From positions 248,001 through 312,000 of the forward strand of contig NZ_KI912582.1 in the NCBI RefSeq assembly GCF_000519125.1: a stretch of DNA of 64,000 bases, read 5' to 3'. Shown here piece by piece: positions 16,849 through 25,972 of this stretch. The stretch's first letter is position 1. Each line of letters begins with the position of its first letter. The translations under genes and the position numbers were made by a program. The notes below the pieces were generated by a model, which saw nothing but the letters and a program-made list of their open reading frames with translations, was not told the origin of the DNA and searched no databases. The DNA is from Desulfocurvus vexinensis DSM 17965 (GTDB lineage: Bacteria > Desulfobacterota > Desulfovibrionia > Desulfovibrionales > Desulfovibrionaceae).

Positions 16849-18033
16849 ATGAGCACGCAACTGGAAAAAAGCCTGTGTTCGGGCCGGGTCTGCGACCTGA
16901 CCCCGTTCCTGGTGATGGAAATCCTGGAGCGGGCCCAGGCCATGAGCCGCCAGGGCCTGGACGTGATCCACCTGGAGGTGGGCGAGCCGGACTTCGACGC
17001 GCCCCCGGCGGTGGTCGCCGCCGCCGACCGCGCCATGCGCGACGGCCACACCCACTACACCCACAGCATGGGCCTGCCCGAGCTGCGCGAGGCCATCTGC
17101 GAGCACTACGGCGCGCGCTACGGCGTCGCGGTCCATCCCGACCAGGTGGTGGTCACGGGCGGGACATCCCCGGCCATGCTCATGGCCTTCTGCGCGCTTC
17201 TGGAGCAGGGCGACGAGGTGGTCGTTTCCGACCCGCACTACGCCTGCTACCCCAATTTCATCCGCTTTGCGGGCGGGCGGGTGCGCAAGGTGCGCGTGTT
17301 CGAGGAGGACGGCTTCCAGTACCGCCCCGAGGCCATCGCCGCCGTGCTCGGCCCGCGCACCAGGGCCGTGCTGGTCAACTCGCCCTCCAACCCCACGGGC
17401 AACCTGCTCTCGCCCGAGCGCATGCGCGCCGTGGCCGGGCTGGGGCCGTGGGTCGTGTCCGACGAGATCTACCACGGGCTGGTCTACGAGGGCACGGAGC
17501 ACAGCATCCTGGAGTTCACCGACCACGCTTTCGTGTTCAACGGCTTTTCCAAGCTCTACGCCATGACCGGCCTGCGCCTGGGCTACGTCATCGCCCCGCG
17601 CCCCTTCGTGCGCGGGCTCCAGGTCATGAGCCAGAACTTCTTCATCAGCGCCAGCGCCCCGGCCCAGTGGGCGGGCCTGGCCGCCCTGCGCGAGACCGCC
17701 GAAGACGTGGCGCGCATGCGGGCCGTCTACGACGAGCGGCGCCGCTTCATGATCCGCCGCCTGCGGGAGATCGGCTTCGGCATCACCGTGGAGCCCACGG
17801 GGGCCTTCTATGTGCTGGCCAACGCCATGACGCTCAACCCCGGGCGTGCGGCGGACTCCCTGGCCCTGGCCTTCGACATCCTGGAGCGGGCCCATGTGGG
17901 CGTGACCCCGGGCATTGATTTCGGCGAGGGCGCCCAGGGCTACCTGCGCTTTTCCTACGCCAATTCCATCGAGAACATCGCCCGGGCCATGGACCGCCTG
18001 GAGCGCTACGTGGCCGAGCACCTGCGGGCCTAG
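16849..18033 (+). CDS. Class I/II PLP-dependent aminotransferase
   Basis: This 394-residue fold-type I aminotransferase has GEPDFDAP near residue 45, a Y-THSMGLPELR loop, NSPSNPTGN (177-185), SDEIYHG with Asp205, and the PLP lysine Lys235 in NGFSKLYAMTG. The closest general type is the aspartate/aromatic aminotransferase group. Donor and acceptor cannot be fixed from sequence. The next gene, 10 bases away, is shikimate kinase, so a role in aromatic or general amino-acid biosynthesis is plausible. The start at 16849 fits the family N-terminus; the frame upstream is antisense to the PAS gene. Confidence 0.9.
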   Translation: MSTQLEKSLCSGRVCDLTPFLVMEILERAQAMSRQGLDVIHLEVGEPDFDAPPAVVAAADRAMRDGHTHYTHSMGLPELREAICEHYGARYGVAVHPDQVVVTGGTSPAMLMAFCALLEQGDEVVVSDPHYACYPNFIRFAGGRVRKVRVFEEDGFQYRPEAIAAVLGPRTRAVLVNSPSNPTGNLLSPERMRAVAGLGPWVVSDEIYHGLVYEGTEHSILEFTDHAFVFNGFSKLYAMTGLRLGYVIAPRPFVRGLQVMSQNFFISASAPAQWAGLAALRETAEDVARMRAVYDERRRFMIRRLREIGFGITVEPTGAFYVLANAMTLNPGRAADSLALAFDILERAHVGVTPGIDFGEGAQGYLRFSYANSIENIARAMDRLERYVAEHLRA

Positions 18034-18043
18034 GAGGAACGTC

Positions 18044-18682
18044 ATGCCACGCAACATCGTGCCCAAGAACGCCATGATGGAGAAGGCCGAGATCAAGGAC
18101 GCGCAGCGGACCATGGTCTTTCGCCACGGCGCGGGCGGCCCCGGCGGGAGCCTGGGCGGGCGCCACGTCTTTTTCGTCGGCCTGCGCGCCAGCGGCAAGA
18201 GCACCGTGGGCGCCGAGGTGGCCCGCAGGCTGGGCCGCCCCTTCGTGGACCTGGACGCCCTGATCCAGGAGCGCGCCGGGGCCAGCGTGGCCGACGTGGT
18301 GGCCCGGGGCGGCTGGGAGGCCTTCCGGCGCCTGGAAATCGAGGCCCTGGCCGAGGTCTGCGCCCGGCCCGAGCCCACGGTGGTGGCCACCGGCGGCGGC
18401 GCCGTGCTGGCCGAGGCCAACCGCGAGCTCTTGCGCCAGGGCGGCCCGGTGTTCTTTCTCATGGCCACCACGTTGCTGGTGGTGGAGCGCCTGACGCGCG
18501 ACCAGGACCCGGCCCTGCGCCCGCCGCTGACCGAATTGCCCCTGACCGAGGAAATGGGCGCCCTGCGCGAGGAGCGCGACCCGCTGTACATGCAGGTGGC
18601 CAACTTCGTGCTGCGCGCCGAGGCGCCCGTGGCCGCGTTGGCGGACGAGGTGCTGGACCGGCTGGCCCTGGTGGGCCGCTAG
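18044..18682 (+). CDS. aroK: Shikimate kinase
   Basis: This 212-residue protein has a P-loop GLRASGKST (residues 46-54), FVDLDALIQ, the shikimate-binding TGGGAV, and a lid region rich in Arg and Pro. It phosphorylates shikimate at the 3-position in chorismate synthesis. Shikimate kinases are usually about 170 residues. This one has about 40 extra N-terminal residues of no known fold, including a Gly-rich hinge GAGGPGGSLGG. AGGAGG overlaps the preceding stop and supports ATG 18044, so the extension is probably real. It is cotranscribed with the aminotransferase and ended by the hairpin at 18737. Confidence 0.88.
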   Translation: MPRNIVPKNAMMEKAEIKDAQRTMVFRHGAGGPGGSLGGRHVFFVGLRASGKSTVGAEVARRLGRPFVDLDALIQERAGASVADVVARGGWEAFRRLEIEALAEVCARPEPTVVATGGGAVLAEANRELLRQGGPVFFLMATTLLVVERLTRDQDPALRPPLTELPLTEEMGALREERDPLYMQVANFVLRAEAPVAALADEVLDRLALVGR

Positions 18683-18736
18683 GGCTTCTGCTCCCGGCCC
18701 CCGGCCCCCGGCCCGGGCCGCGCGGGCAAAAGCGAA

Positions 18737-18777
18737 GGCGCCGCCCTCCCCGCGCGGGGAGGGCGGCGCCTGTGTTT
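18737..18777. terminator. bidirectional terminator between aroK and clpB
   Basis: A perfect 34-base palindrome at 18737-18770 (each arm begins GGCGCCGCCCTCCCCG) is followed on the plus strand by TGTGTTTTTC. On the minus strand it is followed by TTCGCTTTT. It serves the convergent shikimate kinase and clpB genes. Confidence 0.9.
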
Positions 18778-18815
18778 TTCCTCGTCCGGCGCGCGGCGGC
18801 GCGCGCCTGCCGGGG

Positions 18816-21431
18816 CTAGCGCACCACCAGTTCGCCGTTCTCGGCGTCCACGGTGACTTCGCCGCCGTCGGCGATGGTCCCGGCGATGAGCGCCCGGGCC
18901 AGGGGCGTTTCCACGCGGTGCTGGAGGTAGCGCCGCAGGGGCCGCGCGCCGAAGCTCGGCTCGTAGGCCTGCTCCACCACCAGCGCCTTGGCCGCGTCGG
19001 TGAGCACCAGGGTGATCTTGCGCTCGGCCAGCCGCTGGCGCAGGCCCGAGAGCATCAGGTCGATGATCTCCTTGAGCTGCGCGGCCAGAAGCGGGGTGAA
19101 GAAGACCACCTCGTCCACGCGGTTCAGGAACTCGGGCCGGAAGTGCCCGCGCAGCTCGCCCATGACGCGCTCGCGCACCCCGGGGCGCAGCTCCCCGGCC
19201 TCGGTGATGCCGTCCAGCAGGTGCTGCGAACCGAGGTTGGAGGTCATGATGACGATGGTGTTCTTGAAGTCCACCGTGCGGCCGTGGCTGTCGGTCAGCC
19301 GCCCGTCGTCCAGCAGTTGCAGCAGGGTGTTGAACACGTCGGGGTGGGCCTTTTCCACCTCGTCGAAGAGCACCACGGCGTAGGGCTTGCGGCGCACGGC
19401 CTCGGTGAGCTGGCCGCCCTCGTCGTAGCCGATGTAGCCGGGGGGCGCGCCGATGAGCCGGGCCACGGTGTGCCGCTCCTGGTATTCGCTCATGTCCAGG
19501 CGGATCATGTTCTCCTCGGTGTCGAACAGGGCCTGGGCCAGGGTCTTGCACAGCTCGGTCTTGCCCACGCCCGTGGGCCCGAGGAAGATGAACGAGCCGA
19601 TGGGCCGCCCGGGGTCCTTCAGGCCCGCCCGGGCGCGCAGCACGGCGTCGGACACCGCGCGCACGGCCTCGTCCTGGCCGACCACGCGCCGGTGCAGTTC
19701 GTCGGCCAGCTTGAGCAGCTTCTCGCGCTCGCCTTCGAGCAGGCGCGTCACGGGGATGCCCGTCCAGCGGGCGATGATCTGGGCCACGTCGTCGGGGCCG
19801 ACCTCCTCGCGCACCAGGGTGCAGCAGGCCTTGCCGTCCTTGCCGCCGGGGCTGTCCTTGCCGCCGGGGCTGGCGGCCAGGCGGGCCTCCAGGTCGCGCA
19901 GGGTGCCGTACTTGAGCTGGGCGGCGCGCTCGTAGTTGGCCGCGCGCTCGGCCTCCTCCATCTCGCGGCGCACGTCCTCGATCTGGCGCTTGATCTCGGC
20001 CATCCCGCCGATGGAGGCCTTCTCGCGCTCCCACTGGGCCATGAGGGTGGCCTGCTCGGCCTTGTGCCCGGCCAGCTCCTTTTCGAGCTTTTCCAGGCGC
20101 TCGCGGCTGGCGGCGTCGGTCTCGCGGCGCAGGGCCTCGCGCTCGATCTCCAGCTGCATGACCTTGCGGTTCAGCTGGTCCAGCTCGGCGGGCATGGAGT
20201 CGATTTCCGTGCGGATCATGGCTGCGGCCTCGTCGATGAGGTCGATGGCCTTGTCGGGCAACTGGCGGTCGGGCAGGTAGCGCTGGGAGAGCACGGCGGC
20301 CTCCACCAGGGCGGCGTCGGCGATGCGCACCCCGTGGTGGACCTCGAAGCGCTCGCGCAGGCCGCGCAGGATGGAGATGGTATCCTCCACCGTGGGCTCG
20401 TCCACCAGCACGGGCTGGAAGCGGCGCTCCAGGGCCGGGTCCTTCTCAATGTACTTGCGGTACTCGTCCACGGTGGTGGCGCCGATGCAGTGCAGCGCGC
20501 CGCGCGCCAGCAGGGGCTTGAGCAGGTTGCCCGCGTCCATGGCGCCCTCGGTCTTGCCCGCGCCGACGATGGTGTGCAGCTCGTCGATGAACAACAGGAT
20601 GCGGCCCTCGGACTTCTCCACCTCCTGGAGCACGGCCTTGAGGCGTTCCTCGAACTCGCCGCGGTACTTGGCCCCGGCGATGAGCGCGCCCATGTCCAGG
20701 GCGAACAGGGCCTTGTCCTTCAGGCCCTCGGGCACGTCGCGGTTGAGCACGCGCTGGGCCAGGCCTTCGACGATGGCCGTCTTGCCCACGCCCGCCTCGC
20801 CGATGAGCACCGGGTTGTTCTTGGTGCGCCGCGACAGGATGCGGATGCAGCGGCGGATTTCCTCGTCGCGGCCGATGACCGGGTCCAGCCGCCCGGCGCG
20901 GGCCTCCTCCACGAGGTCGCGGCCATACTTCTTCAGGGCGTCGTAGGTGCCCTCGGGGTTGTCGGAGGTCACGCGCTGGGCGCCGCGCACCTTGCCCAGC
21001 ACGCCGAGCACCTTCTCGCGCTCCAGGCCGAAGCGGGCGTTGACCCGCCCGGCGCCCGTGGAGCGCGGTTCGTCCAGCAGCGTCAGGAACAGGTGCTCCA
21101 CGCTGACGAATTCGTCCTTCATGCTGCGCGCTAGGTCCTGCGCGGCGACCACGGCGCGGCTCACGCGCTCGGTGGCGTAGATGTGCCCGGGCTGGGCCCC
21201 GGGGCCCGACACGCGCGGCGCCTTGGCCAGCTCCTGCTCCAGGGCCCGGGCGTAGGCGTCCGGCTCCACGCCGGACTTTTCCAGCAGCGAGGGCACAAGG
21301 CCCTTGTCCTGCCGGGCCAGGGCCAGCAGCAGATGCTCGGCATCCACCTGCTGGTGGCCGGACTTCACGGCCAGGGCCTGGGCTTCGGCCAGGGCCTCCT
21401 GGCTCTTCTGGGTCAGCTTGTTCAGGTCCAT
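18816..21431 (-). CDS. clpB: ClpB disaggregase
   Basis: This 871-residue AAA+ chaperone has the Clp N domain (1-145), the first ATPase module with Walker A GEAGVGKT (211-218), the coiled-coil M domain (about 400-530) and the second module with GPTGVGKT. The C-terminal domain carries [10 protein letters not shown]. It rescues aggregated proteins together with DnaK/DnaJ-type chaperones. A short insertion at residues about 520-531, after the coiled coil, repeats SPGGKD twice and is followed by Cys-Cys. It is encoded by a perfect 18-bp tandem duplication. The gene is the last of cbpA-cbpM-clpB, consistent with a folding-stress operon. Confidence 0.96.
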   Translation of the reverse strand: MDLNKLTQKSQEALAEAQALAVKSGHQQVDAEHLLLALARQDKGLVPSLLEKSGVEPDAYARALEQELAKAPRVSGPGAQPGHIYATERVSRAVVAAQDLARSMKDEFVSVEHLFLTLLDEPRSTGAGRVNARFGLEREKVLGVLGKVRGAQRVTSDNPEGTYDALKKYGRDLVEEARAGRLDPVIGRDEEIRRCIRILSRRTKNNPVLIGEAGVGKTAIVEGLAQRVLNRDVPEGLKDKALFALDMGALIAGAKYRGEFEERLKAVLQEVEKSEGRILLFIDELHTIVGAGKTEGAMDAGNLLKPLLARGALHCIGATTVDEYRKYIEKDPALERRFQPVLVDEPTVEDTISILRGLRERFEVHHGVRIADAALVEAAVLSQRYLPDRQLPDKAIDLIDEAAAMIRTEIDSMPAELDQLNRKVMQLEIEREALRRETDAASRERLEKLEKELAGHKAEQATLMAQWEREKASIGGMAEIKRQIEDVRREMEEAERAANYERAAQLKYGTLRDLEARLAASPGGKDSPGGKDGKACCTLVREEVGPDDVAQIIARWTGIPVTRLLEGEREKLLKLADELHRRVVGQDEAVRAVSDAVLRARAGLKDPGRPIGSFIFLGPTGVGKTELCKTLAQALFDTEENMIRLDMSEYQERHTVARLIGAPPGYIGYDEGGQLTEAVRRKPYAVVLFDEVEKAHPDVFNTLLQLLDDGRLTDSHGRTVDFKNTIVIMTSNLGSQHLLDGITEAGELRPGVRERVMGELRGHFRPEFLNRVDEVVFFTPLLAAQLKEIIDLMLSGLRQRLAERKITLVLTDAAKALVVEQAYEPSFGARPLRRYLQHRVETPLARALIAGTIADGGEVTVDAENGELVVR
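19837..19872. repeat. 18-bp tandem duplication in clpB
   Basis: TCCTTGCCGCCGGGGCTG occurs twice head-to-tail with no mismatch (19837-19854, 19855-19872). It encodes the doubled SPGGKD block between the M domain and the second ATPase module. Confidence 0.92.
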
Positions 21432-21456
21432 GCGGTCTGTCCTCCTGCCGGGCCGG

Positions 21457-21786
21457 TCAGCGCAGGCTTTCCAGTTCCCGGATCTTGCTCTCCAGGGTCT
21501 CGATGCGTTCCAGAAGATCGACGATGATCGTGCCGCCCACGGTGCTCACGCCCAGGTCCAGGCACAGCCGTTCCAGCTTGCGGGTGCGGTACACGTCGCG
21601 CACCCGGAAGAGGTACAGCTCCTGGCTGGTGCGCCGGGGCTCCAGCCAGCCCAGGTCGATGAGCTCGCCCAGCCGCGAGGGGTGCACCTGGGTCTGCTCC
21701 ACGAACTCCGCCCACGAAACGAGGACGGACGGTTCCGGCAGGCCGGGCCCGCAGGCGTGGATGTCCGCGTTCTTTTCATTGCTCAT
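21457..21786 (-). CDS. cbpM: Chaperone modulator CbpM-like (MerR-type fold)
   Basis: This 109-residue protein has a winged-helix-like core (WAEFVEQTQVHPSRLGELIDLGWLEP, then LYLFRVRDVYRTRKLERLC) and a C-terminal coiled coil (LLERIETLESKIRELE). CbpM proteins bind the J domain of CbpA and tune its activity. The place between cbpA and clpB matches that role. The start at 21786 is 21 bases after the cbpA stop. A MerR-type DNA-binding role in controlling the operon is an alternative reading. Confidence 0.85.
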   Translation of the reverse strand: MSNEKNADIHACGPGLPEPSVLVSWAEFVEQTQVHPSRLGELIDLGWLEPRRTSQELYLFRVRDVYRTRKLERLCLDLGVSTVGGTIIVDLLERIETLESKIRELESLR

Positions 21787-21806
21787 GTGCGCGTCTCCCG
21801 GGCCCG

Positions 21807-22772
21807 TCAGTCCGCCCTGGGCTCGAACCGGGACGCCCGGGCCAGCTCCTGCCAGAGCTTGCGCTGGGTCTCGTCCAGGTCCTTGGGTGTCCGAATCATG
21901 ATCCGCACCAGCTGGTCGCCGCAGCCGCCGCCCAGGCCCTTGCCGCGCAGGCGCAGCTTCTGCCCGCTGGACACGCCCGGCGGCACGGTCATCTCCACGC
22001 TGCGCTCCAGGGTCGGCACGGTGACCGTGGCGCCCAGGGCAGCCTCCCACGGGGCCAAGTGCAGGTCGGTGACCACGTCGTCGCCGTCCACGCGGAACAG
22101 CCGGTGGGGCAGGATGCGCGCGCGCATGTAGAGGTCGCCCGCCGGGCCCCCGGCCTGGCCGGGGTTGCCCTGGCCCGCCAGGCGGATGCGCGCGCCATCC
22201 TTGACCCCGGCGGGAATCTTCACCTCCAGGGCCTTGGTGCGCAGGGTGGGCATGCCGCCCGGCCCTGCCACCTGCTCCTGCACGGTGACGTTCTTGGGGC
22301 CGCCGCGGTAGGCTTCCTCAAGGGTCAGTTCCAGCACGGCCTCGGCGTCGGCCCCGCGCCGGGGGCGCCGGGCATGCTGGCCGCCGAAGTCCTGGAACCC
22401 GCCCTGGCGGAAGCCCCCGCCCCCGGCGAAGCCGCCGAAGATGGTCTCGAAAAAGTCCGAGAAGCCGCCCGCGTCGAAGCCCCCGCCCTGGCCGCCGAAG
22501 CGGATGTTCTCGAAGCCCGGCGGCGGCTGGAAGTTCTGGCCGTGCTGCCAGTTGGGCCCGAGCTGGTCGTAGAGCCTGCGCTTTTCCGGGTCCTTGAGCA
22601 CCTCGTAGGCCTCGTTGGCCTCCTTGAACCTGGCCTCGGCGCCTGCGTCCCCGGGGTTGAGGTCGGGGTGGTGCTTGCGGGCCAACTTCTTGAAAGCCTT
22701 GGAGATGTCTTCCTGCGAGGCGGTTCTGGCCACGCCCAGGGTCTTGTAATAGTCCTTGTATTCGACGCTCAT
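21807..22772 (-). CDS. cbpA: DnaJ-class curved DNA-binding chaperone
   Basis: This 321-residue protein has an N-terminal J domain with the HPD motif (KLARKHHPDLN), a Gly/Phe-rich linker, and two C-terminal substrate-binding barrels (RRGADAEAVLELTLEEA; GVKDGARIRLAGQG; WEAALGATVTVPTLE). The cysteine zinc fingers of true DnaJ are absent, which makes it the CbpA type. ATG 22772 has AGGAG 11 bases upstream; a GTG four codons earlier overlaps that site and is less likely. It is first gene of the chaperone operon with clpB. Confidence 0.92.
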   Translation of the reverse strand: MSVEYKDYYKTLGVARTASQEDISKAFKKLARKHHPDLNPGDAGAEARFKEANEAYEVLKDPEKRRLYDQLGPNWQHGQNFQPPPGFENIRFGGQGGGFDAGGFSDFFETIFGGFAGGGGFRQGGFQDFGGQHARRPRRGADAEAVLELTLEEAYRGGPKNVTVQEQVAGPGGMPTLRTKALEVKIPAGVKDGARIRLAGQGNPGQAGGPAGDLYMRARILPHRLFRVDGDDVVTDLHLAPWEAALGATVTVPTLERSVEMTVPPGVSSGQKLRLRGKGLGGGCGDQLVRIMIRTPKDLDETQRKLWQELARASRFEPRAD

Positions 22773-22819
22773 CTCGATTAGCACTCCTTGATCCGCGCGC
22801 CCTGCCGCGCGGCACTACA

Positions 22820-22847
22820 ACAATAAGCCGCCAATCCGTTCAGTCAA
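22820..22847 (-). promoter_or_regulatory. promoter of the cbpA-cbpM-clpB operon
   Basis: On the minus strand TTGACT (22847-22842) is followed after 16 bases by TATTGT (22825-22820). That would place the RNA start about 41 bases before cbpA. No heat-shock sigma-32 or CIRCE-like element is visible here. Confidence 0.5.
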
Positions 22848-22880
22848 GCATCCAAGCGAGTTAAGCGAGCCGAGCCTCCC

Positions 22881-23981
22881 ATGCCCAAGAGCCTGCCAGT
22901 CCTCATGTACCACTATGTCAGCTCCTGGCCCAACCCCATCGCCGTGGACCCGGACGTGTTCGAGTCGCACCTCGAAGGGCTGGCCCGGGCCGGGTACCGG
23001 GGCGTGGGCCTGGCCGAGGCCGAGGCGTTCCTGCGCGACGGGGAGCCCCTGCCCGACAAGGCCGTGCTGCTGACCTTCGACGACGGCTTTCTGGACAACT
23101 ACGTCAACGCCTGGCCGCTGCTGGCCAAGCATGGGCACAAGGCCACCATCTTCGCCGTGACCAACAAGATCGTGGAGGAGGGCCTGCCCAGGCCGACCCT
23201 GGACGACGTGTGGTCCGGCTTCGTGAAGATGGACGACCTGCCCCGGGTCAACACCCCCGTGGGCAAGACCCGCGAAGGCCTGCGCGTGCGCACGGACCTG
23301 TTCTTCTCCTGGCAGGAGGCCCGGCTCATGGAGGCCTCGGGCGTCATCGACGTGGCCGGGCACACGCACACCCACCGCTCGGTGTTCACGGGCCCGGCCT
23401 TCGACGGCATCATCGGCGCCGGGGCCCGGCGGCGGACCTTCGACCGCGTGGACCAGCGGGTGGTCTTCGGCATGCCCGGCTTCGAGCGCGGCCCGGCCAT
23501 GGCCCACCGCGCGTTTTTGCCCTCGCAGGAGGTCTACGACCTGGTGTGCGCCATGGTGCCGCAAAACGCCCAGGAGGCCCGCGACGCCCTGGCCCACGAC
23601 GGCGGGCAGGCCGTGCTGCGGCGCCTGAAGGCCCTGCCCGTGGAACGCCTGGGGCGCATGGAGACCGACGACGAGATGCGCGCGCGCCTGGGCGCCGACC
23701 TCGAGGCCAGCCGCAGGGCGCTGGAGGCCAACCTCGGCCACCCGGTGCGCACCCTGGCCTGGCCCTGGGGCCGCTTCTGCCCCGAGGCCCGGGAGGCCGC
23801 CAGGGAGCAGGGCTTTTCGGTGTTCTTCACCACCCGCGTCGGCCCCAACCTGCCCGGCAAGAGCGCCGACGCCGCCTGCCGCTTCAAGGCCCGCAACCGC
23901 AGCGCCCGCTGGCTGCTGTCGCGGGTGCGGGTCTACTCCCGGCCCCTGCTGGCCCGGGTCTACGGGGCACTGCGCTCCTGA
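22881..23981 (+). CDS. Polysaccharide deacetylase (CE4 family)
   Basis: This 366-residue NodB-fold protein has the metal/catalytic motif TFDDG (65-69), HTHTH (161-165) and the later AWPWG strand. It should remove N-acetyl or O-acetyl groups from a surface glycan or glycolipid. No signal peptide is visible from ATG 22881, so it may act on a cytoplasmic or lipid-linked substrate. An insertion of about 70 residues follows the HTHTH motif (the GPAFDGIIGAGARRR region). It is divergent from the chaperone operon and 112 bases ahead of tamA. The exact substrate is unknown. Confidence 0.87.
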   Translation: MPKSLPVLMYHYVSSWPNPIAVDPDVFESHLEGLARAGYRGVGLAEAEAFLRDGEPLPDKAVLLTFDDGFLDNYVNAWPLLAKHGHKATIFAVTNKIVEEGLPRPTLDDVWSGFVKMDDLPRVNTPVGKTREGLRVRTDLFFSWQEARLMEASGVIDVAGHTHTHRSVFTGPAFDGIIGAGARRRTFDRVDQRVVFGMPGFERGPAMAHRAFLPSQEVYDLVCAMVPQNAQEARDALAHDGGQAVLRRLKALPVERLGRMETDDEMRARLGADLEASRRALEANLGHPVRTLAWPWGRFCPEAREAAREQGFSVFFTTRVGPNLPGKSADAACRFKARNRSARWLLSRVRVYSRPLLARVYGALRS

Positions 23982-24093
23982 GCCCGCCCGGGCGCGTGGC
24001 CCTTTACACGCGGCCCCGCTGACCGTACCGTGGCCTTCGATCCGGCCCCTGGGCGCACCGCCCCGGCCAGCCAAGCCGCAAGGACCACGGCCC

Positions 24094-25971
24094 ATGAGAC
24101 CACACCCCGCCAGCCGCCGCGCCGCCGTCCGCCCCTGGGCCCTGTGGGTCCTGCCCTGGGTCGCGCTGTGCGCCCTGGCCTGCTGCCCGCCGCCCGCCCT
24201 GGCCGTCGATCCGGCGGACCTCTTGCCCTTCGGCCTGCCCAGCGCCCAGGGCGCCTACGCCGTGGAGCTGCGCGTGGACCCCGCAGGCGCCCTGTCCCCC
24301 GAGGTGCTGGACGCCCTGCTGGCGGCCTCCCAGGCCCATGCGCGGCGCGAGGACGAGCCCCAGTCCCCGGCGCTGCTGCTGCGCCGGGGGCGGGACGACG
24401 AGCCCCGCCTCGCGGGCGTGCTGCGCGCCTTCGGGTACTTCCAGGCCGGGGTGCGGGCGCTGGCCGAGCCCGCCGCCCGGGGGGGCGTGCCGGTGCTGGC
24501 TTTCGCCGTCCAGCCCGGGCCGCGCTTCGCCCTGGGCGAGGTGACGGTACGGGTGCGCACCCCCGGGGGCGAGCCGCTGCCCGTGACCCCCAAGGCCATC
24601 GGCCTGAGCCCCGGGCGGCCCTACCGCGCCGACGAGGCGGACGAGGCCGGGCGCGCGCTGGTGCGCTTGCTGGCCGAGGAGGGCCGCCCCCGGGCGCGGC
24701 TGGAAGCCCTGGACCTGACCGCCGACCACGCCGCGCGCGCCGTGCGCGCCGAGCTGCGCGCCGAGGCCGGGCCCCTGGCGGCCTTTGGCGCCGTGCTGCT
24801 GCACGGGCCCGAAGGCATCCCGACGGAAGTGGACGAGGCCTACCTGCGCGGGCTGATCCCCTGGCAGGAGGGCGAACCCTATCGGGCCTCGCTGGTGGAG
24901 CGCGCCCGCGAGGCGCTGTTCGCCACGGGCCTGTTCGCACGGGTGGAGCCCGACACCACGGCGGAGATCCGGGACGGGCGGCTGGACGTGGCCTTCACCC
25001 TGACACCGCGCCTGGAGCGCACCGTGCGCCTGGGCGCCAGCTATACCGGCGACTTCGGCGCGGGCGCCTCGGCGCGCTGGGAGCACCGCAACATCCTGGG
25101 CGCCGGGGAGCGGCTGGCCGTGACCCTGCGCGGCGACCGGCTGCGCCGCGGCGCGGAGCTGGAGTTCCGCAAGCCCCGCGTGCTGGGGCAGGACCAGGAT
25201 CTCGTGGCCCGCCTGGACTCCTCGCGGGAGCGCAGCGACGCCTACACCAACTCGGCCACGGACCTCTCGGCCATCCTCGACCGCCAGTTCGGCGGCGGGC
25301 TGGGCGCCAGCGCGGGCGTGGGCTACCGCTACTCGCACCAGCGCGACGCCACCCTGGAGACCACCGACGCCACGGGCTTCACCTACCTGCCCCTGTCCCT
25401 GCGGCTGGACACGCGCGACTCCGTGCTCGACCCCACCCGGGGCTTCGCCGTCACCGCAGCGGGCGCGCCGTTCTGGGACACCCTGGGCAGCGACACGCGC
25501 TTCTGGCGCACGCGGGTCAGCCTGGGCGCCGTGGCCAGCCCCACGCGGCGGCTGGCCCTGGGCCTGCGCGGCGCCTGGGGTTCCATCCAGGGTGCGGATT
25601 TCGACGAGGTGCCTGCGGACCTGCGCCTCTACGCGGGCGGCGGCGGCTCGGTGCGCGGCTACGCCTACCAGCGCGCGGGCGAGATGGACGGCGAAACGCC
25701 CCTGGGCGGGCTCTCGGTGCTGGAATGCTCCGCCGAGGCCCGGCTGCGCCTGGAGGGCGACTGGGGCGCGGTGGCCTTCCTGGACGGCGGCTCGGCCTAC
25801 CGCGACGCCACGCCGGACATGGAGCAGGATTTCTTCTGGGGCGCGGGCGTGGGTCTGCGCTACTTCACCGGCTTCGGCCCCCTGCGGCTGGACGTGGCCG
25901 TGCCCCTGAACCGCCGCCACGGCGTGGACGACGCCTTCCAGGTCTACGCTGGCATCGGCCAGACCTTCTGA
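24094..25971 (+). CDS. tamA: Outer-membrane translocation protein TamA (BamA family)
   Basis: This 625-residue protein has a signal peptide ending near AALAV, then POTRA-type repeats (about residues 40-300) and a C-terminal 16-strand barrel of the Omp85 type. The barrel starts near RTVRLGASYTGDFG and ends FQVYAGIGQTF with the terminal Phe expected for insertion. VRGYAYQRAGEMDG is the barrel lid-lock-like loop. TamA works with TamB in assembling certain outer-membrane proteins and in envelope lipid homeostasis. tamB follows with its GTG/ATG start one or seven bases after the stop, so the two are coupled. Confidence 0.9.
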   Translation: MRPHPASRRAAVRPWALWVLPWVALCALACCPPPALAVDPADLLPFGLPSAQGAYAVELRVDPAGALSPEVLDALLAASQAHARREDEPQSPALLLRRGRDDEPRLAGVLRAFGYFQAGVRALAEPAARGGVPVLAFAVQPGPRFALGEVTVRVRTPGGEPLPVTPKAIGLSPGRPYRADEADEAGRALVRLLAEEGRPRARLEALDLTADHAARAVRAELRAEAGPLAAFGAVLLHGPEGIPTEVDEAYLRGLIPWQEGEPYRASLVERAREALFATGLFARVEPDTTAEIRDGRLDVAFTLTPRLERTVRLGASYTGDFGAGASARWEHRNILGAGERLAVTLRGDRLRRGAELEFRKPRVLGQDQDLVARLDSSRERSDAYTNSATDLSAILDRQFGGGLGASAGVGYRYSHQRDATLETTDATGFTYLPLSLRLDTRDSVLDPTRGFAVTAAGAPFWDTLGSDTRFWRTRVSLGAVASPTRRLALGLRGAWGSIQGADFDEVPADLRLYAGGGGSVRGYAYQRAGEMDGETPLGGLSVLECSAEARLRLEGDWGAVAFLDGGSAYRDATPDMEQDFFWGAGVGLRYFTGFGPLRLDVAVPLNRRHGVDDAFQVYAGIGQTF

Positions 25972-25972
25972 G

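Noticed and set aside
22773-22784. GTG start four codons upstream of cbpA
   Set aside because: It overlaps the AGGAG that best serves the ATG at 22772, where J-domain homology begins.
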